From Croceibacterium_A sp035626815 (GTDB lineage Bacteria > Pseudomonadota > Alphaproteobacteria > Sphingomonadales > Sphingomonadaceae): a stretch of DNA of 64,000 bases. The notes below the pieces were generated by a model. It worked only from the letters and a program-made list of their open reading frames with translations, was not told the DNA's origin and did no database searches. Where the stretch lies: NCBI GenBank assembly GCA_035626815.1, contig DASPMY010000030.1, positions 5,421 through 69,420 on the forward strand, given 5' to 3'. Positions 25,433-34,286 of this stretch are shown here, one piece after another. The number at the start of each line of letters is the position of its first letter. The first letter of the stretch is position 1. The translations under genes were made by a program, and so were the position numbers.

Positions 25433-26194
25433 CTAGGCCTTCTGCCCGCCGAACCCGGTGCGCGCCGGCGGCCGGGTGGCGGCGTCGAGCCGGATCACGT
25501 CGCCGTTCAGGAGCGGGTTCTCGATGATGAACATCGCCAGCCGGGCAAACTCCTCGGGGCGCCCTTCGCGGCGCGGGAACTGCGCGTCCTGCAGCAGCTC
25601 GTCGACGATCGCGCGCGGCACGCTGCTGACCATCGGCGTGGTCATGAAGCCCGGCGCGATGCCCATCACGCGGATGGCATGGCTCGCAAGATCGCGGCAC
25701 CACACCAGGATCAGCGAGGCGAGCGCCGCCTTGGAGGCGGTGTAGGCCGTCATCGACGCCTGCCCGCCGAAGCTGGCGATCGAGCAGGCGTTGACGATCA
25801 CCCCGCGCTCGCCGTCCTCGCCCGACGGCGCGTTGGCGATCATCCGGTGGGCGAAGTGGGCGGTGACGTTGATGGCCCCGAGCAGGTTGACGTCGATCAC
25901 CTTGCGGATCGCCGCCACGTCGCCCGGCCCGTCGGCCGTGGCGATCGGCCCGAGGCCGCCGATGCCGGCGCAGTTGACGAGGATGTGCACCGGCCCGTCG
26001 ACCGCCTGCAGCGCGTCGGCGACCGACTGCGGGTCGGCCACGTCGCCATGGACGCAGCGCGCGCCCGCGGGCGGCGTGCCGGCGAGGTCGAGGGTGACGA
26101 CCTCGGCGCCTGCCGCGAGCAGCGCTTGCGCGGTCGCCGCGCCGAGCCCCGAATTGCCGCCGGTGACGACCGCGACCTTGCCTGCCGGATTCAA
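25433..26194 (-). CDS. Short-chain dehydrogenase/reductase
   Basis: 253 residues from a TTG start with GGGAGAG upstream. Classical SDR motifs: TGGNSGLGAATA (9-20), the NAD-binding Asp after strand 2 (TLDLAG), NCAG, the catalytic Ser (NACSIASFGG) and YTASK. The pattern resembles the type II 3-hydroxyacyl-CoA dehydrogenase (HSD10) group. The stop lies 3 nt before the flavoprotein start, so it is the promoter-proximal gene of that operon. It could oxidise the secondary alcohol made by the flavoprotein. Confidence 0.92.
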   Translation of the reverse strand: MNPAGKVAVVTGGNSGLGAATAQALLAAGAEVVTLDLAGTPPAGARCVHGDVADPQSVADALQAVDGPVHILVNCAGIGGLGPIATADGPGDVAAIRKVIDVNLLGAINVTAHFAHRMIANAPSGEDGERGVIVNACSIASFGGQASMTAYTASKAALASLILVWCRDLASHAIRVMGIAPGFMTTPMVSSVPRAIVDELLQDAQFPRREGRPEEFARLAMFIIENPLLNGDVIRLDAATRPPARTGFGGQKA

Positions 26195-26225
26195 ACGTCT
26201 CTCCCGTCGCCGAGTCCCGCGACTT

Positions 26226-26237
26226 TAACGGTCGTTA
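26226..26237. promoter_or_regulatory. Putative operator TAACGGTCGTTA
   Basis: A TAACNNNNGTTA palindrome 31 nt upstream of the SDR start, in the divergent space before the MFS gene at 26373. It matches the sites at 21836, 30126 and 43893. Confidence 0.65.
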
Positions 26238-26372
26238 CTTTTGGGCTAGCGCCGGGCCAAGTCAAGCAAGGGAGAGCGACTTGGCGACACGCGAAGGGGC
26301 GCCGGCCGCGGGTGAGTGGCGTGCATGAACCAGGTACGGCCCATCGTCCGCCCGCTTGCGGGTAAGGAGTCG

Positions 26373-27572
26373 ATGAACCCCGTCCGCCGCACGGCCTCGC
26401 TCGTCCTCATCGCGCTGGTGTTCGTCATGGAGGGCTACGACCTCATGGCGATGTCGCTCGCGGCGCCGCGACTGGAGCCGCTCGGCCTCGATCCGGCGCA
26501 GTTCGGCTGGGTCTACACCGCGATGCTGGTCGGGATCGGCCTCGGTGGCGCGGTGCTGGCTCCGTTCGGCGACCGAATCGGCCGGCGGCCGCTGATCGTG
26601 TTCGGCTGCATCGCCGTGGCGGCGCTGACGCTCGCCACCACGCTCGCCACCACCCTCCCGCAATTCCTCGCCTGGCGCCTGCTCACCGGGATGGCCTTCG
26701 GCGCCTGCCTGCCCAACTGCAGCGCGCTGTCCGCCGAGCTCGCGCCGGAGCGCATTCGCGCGACCGTGATGGCGCTGGTCTCCGCGGGAATCCCGCTCGG
26801 GCTGGCGGCGGCCGGGCTGTTCGCGCCCGAGGTGGTCGCGATCGGCGGCTGGCAGGCGCTGTTCGTCGTCCCGGGCCTGTTCGCCGCGCTGCTCGGGGTG
26901 GTGCTGTGGCCGGTCCTGCCCGGCGAAGCCGCGCGCTCCGAACGAGCCCCGCGGGCATCGCGCCTGCCCCAGCTCGAGCTGTTCCGCGCGCCGTGGCGGG
27001 TGCCGTTCGCGGTGGTCGCGACGCTGCTCTCGTTGAACGCGATGAACCTCTACCTGCTCAACTCGTGGCTGCCGACCGTGCTGCCGAGGGCCGGCTTCTC
27101 GCTCGACGACGCGGCGCGGATCGCGGGGGTGGTGCAGCTCGCCGGGCTGGCGATCGGCGTCGTGGCCAGCGTGCTCATCGACCGCTGGCGGCCGGGCGCG
27201 ACGATGATCGGCCTGTTCGCGCTGATGGCCGCCTGCTTCGCTGCGATCGGCGCGATCGCGCCCGGCGCTGGCTGGATCGCATTGCTGATGGTCGGGGTCG
27301 GCGGCGCCTCGGCCGCCAGCATGGCCCTGCCCGCGCTGTGCGCCTACCTGTTCCCGCCGCGGCTGCTGTCCTCGGCGGTTGGCATGGGGGTGATGGTCGC
27401 GCGGCTCGGCGCTTTCGCCGGGCCGCCGCTCGGCCAGGCGATGCTCGACGTCGACGTCGCGCCGCAGATGTTCCTCGCTTCCGCCGCGCTGCCGGCCGGG
27501 ATCGCCGCGTTGATCGGCCTCGCCATCCCCGTTGCGCTCGCGGTGCTCCGCCGGCAGGAAGCCACGGCCTAG
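26373..27572 (+). CDS. MFS transporter, aromatic acid:H+ symporter type
   Basis: 399 residues from ATG 26373 with TAAGGAG upstream. Twelve predicted membrane helices. The first helix carries EGYDLMAMSLAAP, equivalent to the acidic D-G-x-D motif of the AAHS family (PcaK, BenK, VanK). The loop 2-3 motif is GDRIGRRPL. It probably takes up a phenolic acid from the periplasm. It is divergent from the SDR-flavoprotein operon, and its stop overlaps the convergent hypothetical gene. Confidence 0.9.
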   Translation: MNPVRRTASLVLIALVFVMEGYDLMAMSLAAPRLEPLGLDPAQFGWVYTAMLVGIGLGGAVLAPFGDRIGRRPLIVFGCIAVAALTLATTLATTLPQFLAWRLLTGMAFGACLPNCSALSAELAPERIRATVMALVSAGIPLGLAAAGLFAPEVVAIGGWQALFVVPGLFAALLGVVLWPVLPGEAARSERAPRASRLPQLELFRAPWRVPFAVVATLLSLNAMNLYLLNSWLPTVLPRAGFSLDDAARIAGVVQLAGLAIGVVASVLIDRWRPGATMIGLFALMAACFAAIGAIAPGAGWIALLMVGVGGASAASMALPALCAYLFPPRLLSSAVGMGVMVARLGAFAGPPLGQAMLDVDVAPQMFLASAALPAGIAALIGLAIPVALAVLRRQEATA

Positions 27573-28678
27573 TTCACGCCGGCGACTTGCTCGCTCTTGC
27601 GCCGCGCCGTCATCGGCAATCCCTCAGGCGAAGTGCCTCTGAATCCGGTGACGTTTCCGGCATCGTCGAGCTCGAACCGGAAAGTGCCGTTGCCGATCGG
27701 AGTGACCGACACATAGTTGAGCGGATCCGCCGCTCTGACGGGCATGAAAAACGGCTGGGGCGGATCGACCCGCATGAACAGCCGCTCGCCGCGCCGCTCG
27801 AACGTGAACTCGATCGGCGCGTGCTCGAGCGCATATTTTCCGGCCACGCGGTCGAGTTCCGCGGCCGCCAGCTTTAGGGACGGCGGGAGCGGCACGACCG
27901 GCGCGACCTCGTCGAGAGCGGCGATGGTCGGCAGGCCGTTCTCGAGGACGATCCTGTTGTTGAGCGACACGTCGCCTTCGTGCACCAGCCGGTCGATCAC
28001 CGGGTGACGCAGGTAGACCATGTGGACGACCCACGGCCGCTCGAGCGTCTCGGGGTCGGTGATCGTGATGTCCGACTCCAGCCGATCCGGCCCGGTCATG
28101 TGCAGGCGCTCGATGAAGTGGGCGTTCTCGGACAGCGGCGGCCCGTCGGTAGAGTAATCGGGCGAATACTCCACGCTGACGGTGTCGATGACCAGGGTGT
28201 CACCCTCCCAGCAGCCGATCGAATCCCCCCACAGCGTCGGCCACCGTTCGTCCTCGGGCAAATGGGGCCGCCCGTCGGTGAAGATGTAGCGGACCTCACG
28301 GTATTCGCCGATCACGACGGTCTTCGTCGGCGACACGACGATGGTGAACGGCGATGGTGCGCTCATGACCAGCGGAAAGCTGAAGCCATGACCGCCGGTG
28401 TTGCCGGCAACACGGCCCATGCCTTCCTGCAGCCGCTCCCAGCCGGCCTCGTTCCAGGGGGCGTGGATTCCGAGCAGCTTGAGCCCGAGGAAAATCGGCG
28501 GAGCGCCAGGGATATCCCGGCCATTGAGACCCGCCTGGACGCCCTCGGCCATCCACACGCCTTCCCACGCGGCCACTCGGGCCAGGTCGGGTTGACAGCG
28601 CGGGGCTTCCGCTTGGCCCGCGGCCGCCGTGGACCAGAGCAGGGCCGCCGGGATCGCCAGGCCGGCGAGCCGCGTCAC
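27569..28678 (-). CDS. Exported protein with GDTLVIDT motif, unknown function
   Basis: 369 residues from a GTG overlapping the DUF6152 stop (GTGA). A signal peptide (LAGLAIPAALLWSTAAAGQA) is followed by a beta-rich domain with GCWEGDTLVIDTVSVE and ENAHFIERLHMTGPDRL. The same core occurs in the gene at 31682-32731, so the two are paralogues. The family is often found beside DUF6152 genes in sphingomonads and acidobacteria but has no assigned activity that I know of. A lipocalin-like ligand-binding role would fit the repeats of beta strands; this is a guess. Confidence 0.78.
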   Translation of the reverse strand: MTRLAGLAIPAALLWSTAAAGQAEAPRCQPDLARVAAWEGVWMAEGVQAGLNGRDIPGAPPIFLGLKLLGIHAPWNEAGWERLQEGMGRVAGNTGGHGFSFPLVMSAPSPFTIVVSPTKTVVIGEYREVRYIFTDGRPHLPEDERWPTLWGDSIGCWEGDTLVIDTVSVEYSPDYSTDGPPLSENAHFIERLHMTGPDRLESDITITDPETLERPWVVHMVYLRHPVIDRLVHEGDVSLNNRIVLENGLPTIAALDEVAPVVPLPPSLKLAAAELDRVAGKYALEHAPIEFTFERRGERLFMRVDPPQPFFMPVRAADPLNYVSVTPIGNGTFRFELDDAGNVTGFRGTSPEGLPMTARRKSEQVAGVN

Positions 28679-29043
28679 GAGCGCTGCTCCACCGGTCGCC
28701 CGTTGATGCTCCTCAGCGTATGGAGTTCGCCGCCCCTGTTGCCGTTGCGAAGCGGCGCAATCGTCAGCGTGATCCTGTCGCCGGGCTTCAGGGTATTCTT
28801 GCCCCAGCCGCGCTCCCGCAGCGAGTGCGGCGGGCCCATTTCCACGCTCCATTCCTCGGCCTGCCCGGTGCGCCCGGCGACCGTCAGCTGGATGTAGCAA
28901 TGGGGGTTGGTGAACTGGAACTCGCGCACGGTTCCGGTCAACTCGACCGGGGCCTGCACGTTGAACATCGCGCGCGAGTGGTGCGCTTCGGCGGCCGGGG
29001 CAGCGACCAGCAAGGCTGCGCCCAGAAGGAATTTCAAGTCCAT
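28675..29043 (-). CDS. DUF6152-family periplasmic protein
   Basis: 122 residues with a signal peptide (MDLKFLLGAALLVAAPAAEA) and the family hallmark HHSRAMFNVQAPVELTGTV right at the mature N-terminus, then FTNPHCYIQLTV. The His pair at the new N-terminus could bind metal. GGGGGG precedes ATG 29041-29043. It is the first gene of a pair with the GDTLVIDT protein. The function is unknown. Confidence 0.85.
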   Translation of the reverse strand: MDLKFLLGAALLVAAPAAEAHHSRAMFNVQAPVELTGTVREFQFTNPHCYIQLTVAGRTGQAEEWSVEMGPPHSLRERGWGKNTLKPGDRITLTIAPLRNGNRGGELHTLRSINGRPVEQRS

Positions 29044-29132
29044 CGACCCCCCCAGGAAGACGACTCGCGACCCGCACCCAGGTTTTTATAAAGGCGGTCG
29101 GGCCTCTGCAAGCAATCGCGCGACGGCGTGCC

Positions 29133-29561
29133 TCACGGCCTGAAGTCGAGCCCGCCGACGCGCTCGGCGAAGCGCCAGCCGTCGGCGGTGCGCAGCAACC
29201 GGTCGGTGAAGGTGCCGACCAGCGGCGAGTTGGCGCTCATCGCCGGCAGCTCGCCCGCTGGCGCCGGGTCGCCCTGGTAGAGCAGGATCGCGCAGAACGC
29301 CCGCGCATGGTCGGCATCCTCGACCTCGACCACCACGTTGGCGATCAGGTGCCGCTGCACGCGCGGCGGACGGGCGCGGAAGCCGGCGAGGATCGCCTCG
29401 CGCCCGACGATCGGCTCGCCGCCGCTCGGCCGCCGGAACACGGCGTCCTCGGTGTAGAGCGCGGCCACCGCCGGCCAGTCCTGCGCATCGTTCAGGTTGA
29501 CGTAGCGCTTGATCAGCCGCTCGCAGTCGGCCTCGATCGCGCGGCGCTCGTCCTCGGTCAC
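29133..29561 (-). CDS. SnoaL/NTF2-like protein coupled to the MarR regulator
   Basis: 142 residues from a GTG overlapping the MarR stop. NTF2-like pattern: IEADCERLIKRYVNLNDAQD, LYTEDAVFRRPS, GREAILAGF and a final beta strand GWRFAERVGGLDF. It resembles bile-acid dehydratase-like or ketosteroid-isomerase-like small proteins. With the MarR gene it forms a two-gene unit divergent from the dioxygenase at 30166, the second time in this window that an NTF2-like gene neighbours a dioxygenase of that family. Confidence 0.85.
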   Translation of the reverse strand: MTEDERRAIEADCERLIKRYVNLNDAQDWPAVAALYTEDAVFRRPSGGEPIVGREAILAGFRARPPRVQRHLIANVVVEVEDADHARAFCAILLYQGDPAPAGELPAMSANSPLVGTFTDRLLRTADGWRFAERVGGLDFRP

Positions 29562-30070
29562 GGCCCGGAGTCCGGCTTCGTCCGCTCGAGGAACAGCGAG
29601 CGGCCGGCCTCGTCGCTCGCCTCGAGCGTGGCGATCAGCCGCGTCAGGATCGAGCCGAGCTGGGCGGTCTCGTCGTCCGTCAGGTCGGAGAACAGGTAGT
29701 CGGCGACCCGCTCGCTCTGCGGCCGCATGATTGCGTAGAGCCGCCGGCCCTCGTCGGTCAGGCTGAGCCACTTGCGGCGGCGGTTGCCCGGGTCGGGCTG
29801 GACCTCGATCCGCCCGTGCCGCTCGAGCGTCGCCACGGCGCGGCTGACGCTCATCACGTTGACCCCGGTCAGCTCGGCGAGCTCGTGGCTGGCGGTGCGG
29901 CCGAGCGCGCCGATCGTCATCAGCAGGCGGAACTCGTTGAGGCTGATCTTGTAGCGGTGCGCGAGGTGGGTCGAGAACGGCGCCATCAGCCGGTTGGTCA
30001 GCTTCAGCAGCTGGTGCAGCATCGCCGCCTTGTCGCCGCTGGCGTTGTCGTTTCCGGTGCGCTTGAGCAC
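29558..30070 (-). CDS. MarR-family transcriptional regulator
   Basis: 170 residues from GTG 30070 (GAGGGGGTGG upstream); a TTG at 30100 is possible. Winged helix-turn-helix: FRLLMTIGALGRTASHELAEL, recognition helix GVNVMSVSRAVATLERHG, and wing DPGNRRRKWLSLTDEGRRL. Dimerisation helices flank it. MarR proteins are usually ligand-sensing repressors of phenolic catabolism or export and bind short palindromes. A TAACNNNNGTTA site sits in its own control region, so it is the best candidate to regulate the four such sites here. Confidence 0.92.
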   Translation of the reverse strand: MLKRTGNDNASGDKAAMLHQLLKLTNRLMAPFSTHLAHRYKISLNEFRLLMTIGALGRTASHELAELTGVNVMSVSRAVATLERHGRIEVQPDPGNRRRKWLSLTDEGRRLYAIMRPQSERVADYLFSDLTDDETAQLGSILTRLIATLEASDEAGRSLFLERTKPDSGP

Positions 30071-30125
30071 TCGGCCACCCCCTCGATTGAGCGCGCGCAA
30101 ACCGGCGCCTGCTTGGCTTCGATTA

Positions 30126-30137
30126 TAACAGTCGTTA
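30126..30137. promoter_or_regulatory. Putative operator TAACAGTCGTTA
   Basis: A TAACNNNNGTTA palindrome between the divergent MarR gene (start 30070) and the dioxygenase gene (start 30166). It fits autorepression of marR and control of the dioxygenase. Confidence 0.7.
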
Positions 30138-30165
30138 GCGTTTAGCCACAGAATCAGAGGATGCC

Positions 30166-31650
30166 ATGACCGCCTTTCCGCAGACCATCCACTTCATCGG
30201 CAGCAACACCCCGCGGCGCGTCGAGCTGTCGGTCCGCAACCTCGCGGTCGAGGGCGAGATCCCGGCCGAGATCGACGGCGCGTTCTTCCGCGCGGTGCCC
30301 GACAACGCCCACGCGCCGATGTTCGACGACGACATCGCGCTCAACGCCGACGGGATGATCGCGCGCTTCAACTTCGAAAACGGGGCGGTCGACTACGACA
30401 TCCGCTACGTCGAGACTGAGCGCTACCTCGCCGAGAAGAAGGCCCGCCGCGCGCTGTTCGGCCGCTACCGCAACCCGTTCACCGACGATCCCTCGGTCGC
30501 CGGCTTCGACCGCACCGTCGCCAACACCACGCCGGTGTGGCACGCCGGCCGGCTGTTCATGACCAAGGAGGACGGCCGCGCCTACGAGATCGACCCGCAT
30601 ACCCTCGCCACGCGGGGCAAGTGGGACTGGTACGGCGCGCTCAGGAGCGAGACCTTCACCGCCCACCCGCGCCTCGACCCGGTCACCGGCGAGCTGTTCT
30701 TCTTCGGCTACGAGGCGGGCGGTCTGTGCAGCCTCGACATCGCTTACGGCATCGCCGACGCCGACGGCAACCTCGTCTCCGAGCAGTGGTTCCGGCAGCC
30801 GTACTGCGCGACGATCCACGACTTCGTGATCACGCAGAAATACGCGATCTGGCCGATCTTCCCGACCACCGCCGACCTCGACCGGCTCAAGGCGGGCGGC
30901 CACCACTGGGCGCACCAGCAGGAGCTCGAAAGCTGGCTGGCGATCATGCCGCGCTACGGCTCGGTCGACGAGATGCGTTGGATCAAGGGCCCGGCCGGCA
31001 TCTCGGCGTTCCACGAGGTCAACGCCTACGACGACGGCGACCTGGTCCACATCGACTTGTGCCTGACCGACACCAACGCCTTCCCGTTCATGCGCGAGGC
31101 GGGCGGCATCCACCGCGACCAGCAGAGCCTGCAGGGGGCGCTGACCCGCTGGACGATCGACATGAGCAAGGCCGAACCGACGATCGAGGAGCGCCCGCTC
31201 GGCCCTCCGGGCGACTTGCCGCGCCTCGCCGACGCCGACCAGGGCCGGCCCTACAATCGCGCCTGGTACCTGAGCATGAACCCGCACGGCGGGCCGCCGA
31301 TGCCGGGCGGGCCGGTGGGCGTCAACTTCAACGCGCTGATGCGCATCGAGCCCGGCAACGGGCGCCTCGGCGTGATGGGCGTCCCGCCGGGGGCGGCGAT
31401 CAGCGAGCCGGTTCATGTGCCCGCGCAGGACCCCGCGCACGGCGGCTGGCTGATGATGGTGGTTGACGTCCCCAACGGGCCCCCGGGCCAATCGGCGCCG
31501 CATGACTATTCGTCCGAGCTGTGGATCGTCGAGGCCGACGCGGTCGAGCAAGGCCCCATCGCGCGCGTCCGGACCGGTCTCGCGCTGCGCAGCCAGGTCC
31601 ACGGCTGCTGGGTCAGCCGGGCCAAGCTGGACGCGAGCCGGCGGAGGTAG
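30166..31650 (+). CDS. Lignostilbene-dioxygenase-type carotenoid oxygenase
   Basis: 494 residues. Four iron-ligand histidines: H167 (TAHPRLD), H218 (IHDFVI), H283 (FHEVNAY) and H479 (VHGCW). Tyr101 (YRNPFTDD) and Lys134 (TKEDG) coincide in number with Tyr101 and Lys134 of LsdA, where they bind the 4-hydroxystilbene phenol (from memory of the LsdA structure). It therefore probably cleaves a 4-hydroxy-stilbene or related styrene to two aromatic aldehydes. It is divergent from marR and probably co-transcribed with the exported protein gene downstream. Confidence 0.93.
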   Translation: MTAFPQTIHFIGSNTPRRVELSVRNLAVEGEIPAEIDGAFFRAVPDNAHAPMFDDDIALNADGMIARFNFENGAVDYDIRYVETERYLAEKKARRALFGRYRNPFTDDPSVAGFDRTVANTTPVWHAGRLFMTKEDGRAYEIDPHTLATRGKWDWYGALRSETFTAHPRLDPVTGELFFFGYEAGGLCSLDIAYGIADADGNLVSEQWFRQPYCATIHDFVITQKYAIWPIFPTTADLDRLKAGGHHWAHQQELESWLAIMPRYGSVDEMRWIKGPAGISAFHEVNAYDDGDLVHIDLCLTDTNAFPFMREAGGIHRDQQSLQGALTRWTIDMSKAEPTIEERPLGPPGDLPRLADADQGRPYNRAWYLSMNPHGGPPMPGGPVGVNFNALMRIEPGNGRLGVMGVPPGAAISEPVHVPAQDPAHGGWLMMVVDVPNGPPGQSAPHDYSSELWIVEADAVEQGPIARVRTGLALRSQVHGCWVSRAKLDASRRR

Positions 31651-31681
31651 CATACTCCGTTCAAAATACGGGGAGAGTGTC

Positions 31682-32731
31682 ATGAAGTTCTCGCGCATTG
31701 CCGTTGCGCTTGCGGCGCCCTTGCTGTTCGCCGCGCCGGCGCTCGCCAAGGACCCGGTTCCGTCCGCCAAGGACTATCCCGCGCCACCCGCCGGGTGGCA
31801 GGTGCCGCGCACCGCGTGGGGCGACCCGGATCTGCGCGGCATGTGGCCGGTCGACTACCTCGCCGGCACCCCGCGCGAGCGGTCGGCCGAGCTCGGCGAC
31901 CGCCGCGAGTGGACCGAGGAGGAATACCAGCAGCGCTTCGCCGCGGCCGAGGAAGGCGCCACGCTGATCGACAAGCAGGACAAGGTCGGCATCCTCGGCA
32001 TGGGCCACTGGACCGAGCGCGGCCGGCCGCTGTGGCAGACCTCGCTGATCGTCCAGCCGGCCAACGGCCGCGTGCCGGCGCTGACCGAGGAAGGCCGCCG
32101 CGCCCAGGCCGCGGTCAAGACCTCGTGGAACACCGAGGTGTTCGATTCGCTCGGCGATTTCGGCATCTGGGACCGCTGCCTGACGCGCGGCCTGCCCGGC
32201 TCGCTGATGCCCGGCGCCTACAACATGGGCATCCGCATCATGCAGAGCCCCGGGCTGGTGGTGATCCCGATCGAGATGGTCCACGAGACGCGCTTCGTCT
32301 ATCTCGACGGGCGCGCGGCGCCGCCGCCCGAAGTGCAGCAGTACCTCGGCTTCTCGCGCGGCCACTGGGACGGCGACACGCTAGTCATCGAGACGACCAA
32401 CTTCACCCCGGGCATGAGCAACGGCGCCTCGCCCAACAGCGCGCAGATGAAGCTGACCGAGCGGCTGACCCCGACCGGCCCCGACCAGATCCGCTACGAA
32501 GCATGGATCGAGGATCCGGTGATGCTGACCGCGCCGTACAAGATCGACATGCCGTGGCGGCGCAACCCGAACTACGAGTTCTACGAATACGCCTGCCACG
32601 AAGGCAACGTGCAGATTCGCGGCTACATCACCGCGACTTCCCCGCGCTTCCAGCATCTGCGCGAGGAGCAGTGGGCCGAGCAGGGCGAGAAGCCGACGCC
32701 GGCGGAGCCGGGGCCGGGCGGCCAGCGGTAG
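31682..32731 (+). CDS. Exported GDTLVIET-motif protein, paralogue of 27569-28678
   Basis: 349 residues; GGGGAGAG lies 4 nt before ATG 31682. A signal peptide (MKFSRIAVALAAPLLFAAP, ending ALA) precedes PPAGWQVPRTAWGDPDLRGM, a start typical of this family. The core GHWDGDTLVIETTNFTPG and KLTERLTPTGPDQIRYE match the paralogue upstream. It contains single cysteines in WDRCLTRG and YACHEGN. The family has no known activity; being directly downstream of the dioxygenase, it may bind or process the substrate in the periplasm. Confidence 0.8.
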   Translation: MKFSRIAVALAAPLLFAAPALAKDPVPSAKDYPAPPAGWQVPRTAWGDPDLRGMWPVDYLAGTPRERSAELGDRREWTEEEYQQRFAAAEEGATLIDKQDKVGILGMGHWTERGRPLWQTSLIVQPANGRVPALTEEGRRAQAAVKTSWNTEVFDSLGDFGIWDRCLTRGLPGSLMPGAYNMGIRIMQSPGLVVIPIEMVHETRFVYLDGRAAPPPEVQQYLGFSRGHWDGDTLVIETTNFTPGMSNGASPNSAQMKLTERLTPTGPDQIRYEAWIEDPVMLTAPYKIDMPWRRNPNYEFYEYACHEGNVQIRGYITATSPRFQHLREEQWAEQGEKPTPAEPGPGGQR

Positions 32732-32820
32732 CCGCGGCCGCGTTGCCGGCCCCGGGCGGGAAACCCGCGACCGGCTGAGGCGTCTCCTCGCTGTCCCCTG
32801 GGCAGCACGAGGAGCGAGCG

Positions 32821-33597
32821 ATGACCGGCCGGATCGAACGCTGGCGCACCTTGAGGCAACTCGACGCGTGGCTGCGCACGCCGATGCTGCTGTTGAGCCT
32901 CGTATGGCTGGCGCTCGTCGTGATCGAGCTCACCGCGGGGGCCGACACGCTGCTGTCGACCATCGGCACGGCGATCTGGGTCGCGTTCATCGTCGAGTTC
33001 GTCGTGCGCTTTGCGCTGGCCCCCGAGAAGCGCCCGTTCCTCAAGCGCAACTGGCTGACGGTCATCGCGCTGGTTGTCCCGGCTTTCCGCCTGCTCCGGG
33101 CCTTCGCCGTGTTCCGGGCCGCCGGCGCGTTGCGCGGGCTGCGCCTCGTCAAGATAGTCGGCACCGCCAACCGCAGCATGAACGCGCTGAGGGTGACGCT
33201 GCGCCGCCGCCAGTTCGGCTATGTCGGCGGCCTGACGCTGCTCGTGATGGCGCTCGGCGCCGCCGGAATGCTGAGCTTCGAGCCGGCCGCCGAGGTCCGC
33301 GGCGGCTTCGCCAGCTACTGGGACGCGCTGTGGTGGACCGGCATGCTGTTGACCACGATCGGCAGCCAGTTCTGGCCGGTGACCAGCGAAGGGCGCATCC
33401 TCGCCTTCCTGCTGTCGCTCTACGGGCTGGCGGTGCTCGGCTATCTGACCGCGACGTTCGCCAGCTTCTTCATCGGGCGCGATGCCGAAAAGGCCGACGG
33501 CCCGGTGGCCGGCGCCGCCGAGCTGGCGGCGCTGCGCAAGGAGATCGAGATGCTGCGCCTGGCCGTCGCCGGCGACGGCCAGGCGGCAGCGGGTTGA
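32821..33597 (+). CDS. Voltage-gated ion-channel-like protein with an atypical filter
   Basis: 258 residues with a six-helix voltage-gated cation-channel plan: S1 about 22-39, S2 47-66, S3 77-89, an Arg-rich S4 (90-113; RLLRAFAVFR then LRGLRLVK), S5 133-152, pore helix 165-177 and S6 190-215. At the place of the potassium filter TVGYGD it reads TTIGSQFWP (178-186), lacking the GYG. A short coiled coil ends the protein (LAALRKEIEMLRLAV). Ion selectivity cannot be assumed to be K+. The gene is monocistronic, convergent with the DUF1097 gene. Confidence 0.85.
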   Translation: MTGRIERWRTLRQLDAWLRTPMLLLSLVWLALVVIELTAGADTLLSTIGTAIWVAFIVEFVVRFALAPEKRPFLKRNWLTVIALVVPAFRLLRAFAVFRAAGALRGLRLVKIVGTANRSMNALRVTLRRRQFGYVGGLTLLVMALGAAGMLSFEPAAEVRGGFASYWDALWWTGMLLTTIGSQFWPVTSEGRILAFLLSLYGLAVLGYLTATFASFFIGRDAEKADGPVAGAAELAALRKEIEMLRLAVAGDGQAAAG

Positions 33598-33600
33598 CCG

Positions 33601-34113
33601 TCAGGCCGCGTCGGCCGGGGCCTTCCTGGTCAGCGCGTTGGCGAGCATCTCGGAGACGTAGCCGAACACCGCGCCGATGATCACCGACAGGGCGACCGGC
33701 ACGATCGCCTCGGTCGGGTCGCCGTCGTAGAGCGGCAGCGCGCCGGCGATCGAGGCGAAGCCGTAGACGCTGGCCGGGATCGTCGCCAGCAGCGGGATCT
33801 TGCTCGACAGGCAGATCAGCGCCGCGCCGAGGCCGACGGCGATGCCGAACGCGATCGGCGCGTCGAGCGAGCCGAGCGGACCGGTCGCCAGCAGCACCGC
33901 GGCGAGGCCGACGAGCGCGCCCCAGATCATGCACACCACCGCGGTGGTCGAGCCCTTGATGCCGCCGCCCGAGTGGAAGTGGCAGCCCCAGGCGATGAAC
34001 GAGACCCAGATCAGGCCGGCGAGGATCGTCGAGTTGAGCGGCCCGATGTAGAGCCAGGTGTCGAGGACGGCGAGCAAGCCGACCGAGGTGGCGAGCGCAA
34101 ACAGTGCAGGCAT
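33601..34113 (-). CDS. DUF1097 membrane protein
   Basis: 170 residues with about five or six hydrophobic segments (for example LFALATSVGLLAVLD, IAFGIAVGLGAALICL, VPVALSVIIGAVFGYV) and the family-like stretch GCHFHSGGGIKGS. It matches the DUF1097 inner-membrane family (E. coli YcdZ-like). Function unknown. It is a single gene, convergent with the channel gene. Confidence 0.82.
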   Translation of the reverse strand: MPALFALATSVGLLAVLDTWLYIGPLNSTILAGLIWVSFIAWGCHFHSGGGIKGSTTAVVCMIWGALVGLAAVLLATGPLGSLDAPIAFGIAVGLGAALICLSSKIPLLATIPASVYGFASIAGALPLYDGDPTEAIVPVALSVIIGAVFGYVSEMLANALTRKAPADAA

Positions 34114-34286
34114 GTGACAACTCCCCCAAACGTTATCGTTTTTGTCGAGGCGGCCCGGTCATGCCCGTCCGCAAGGAAAAGCTAACCATCTCCGTTCGCC
34201 GCGTCCAGCCGCCGGGGCGCGCCCATCCACGCTTGCGCACGGCCTTGGGCGGCGGCACTCTCCGGGCCGGCAACGGGAGGATGGAC

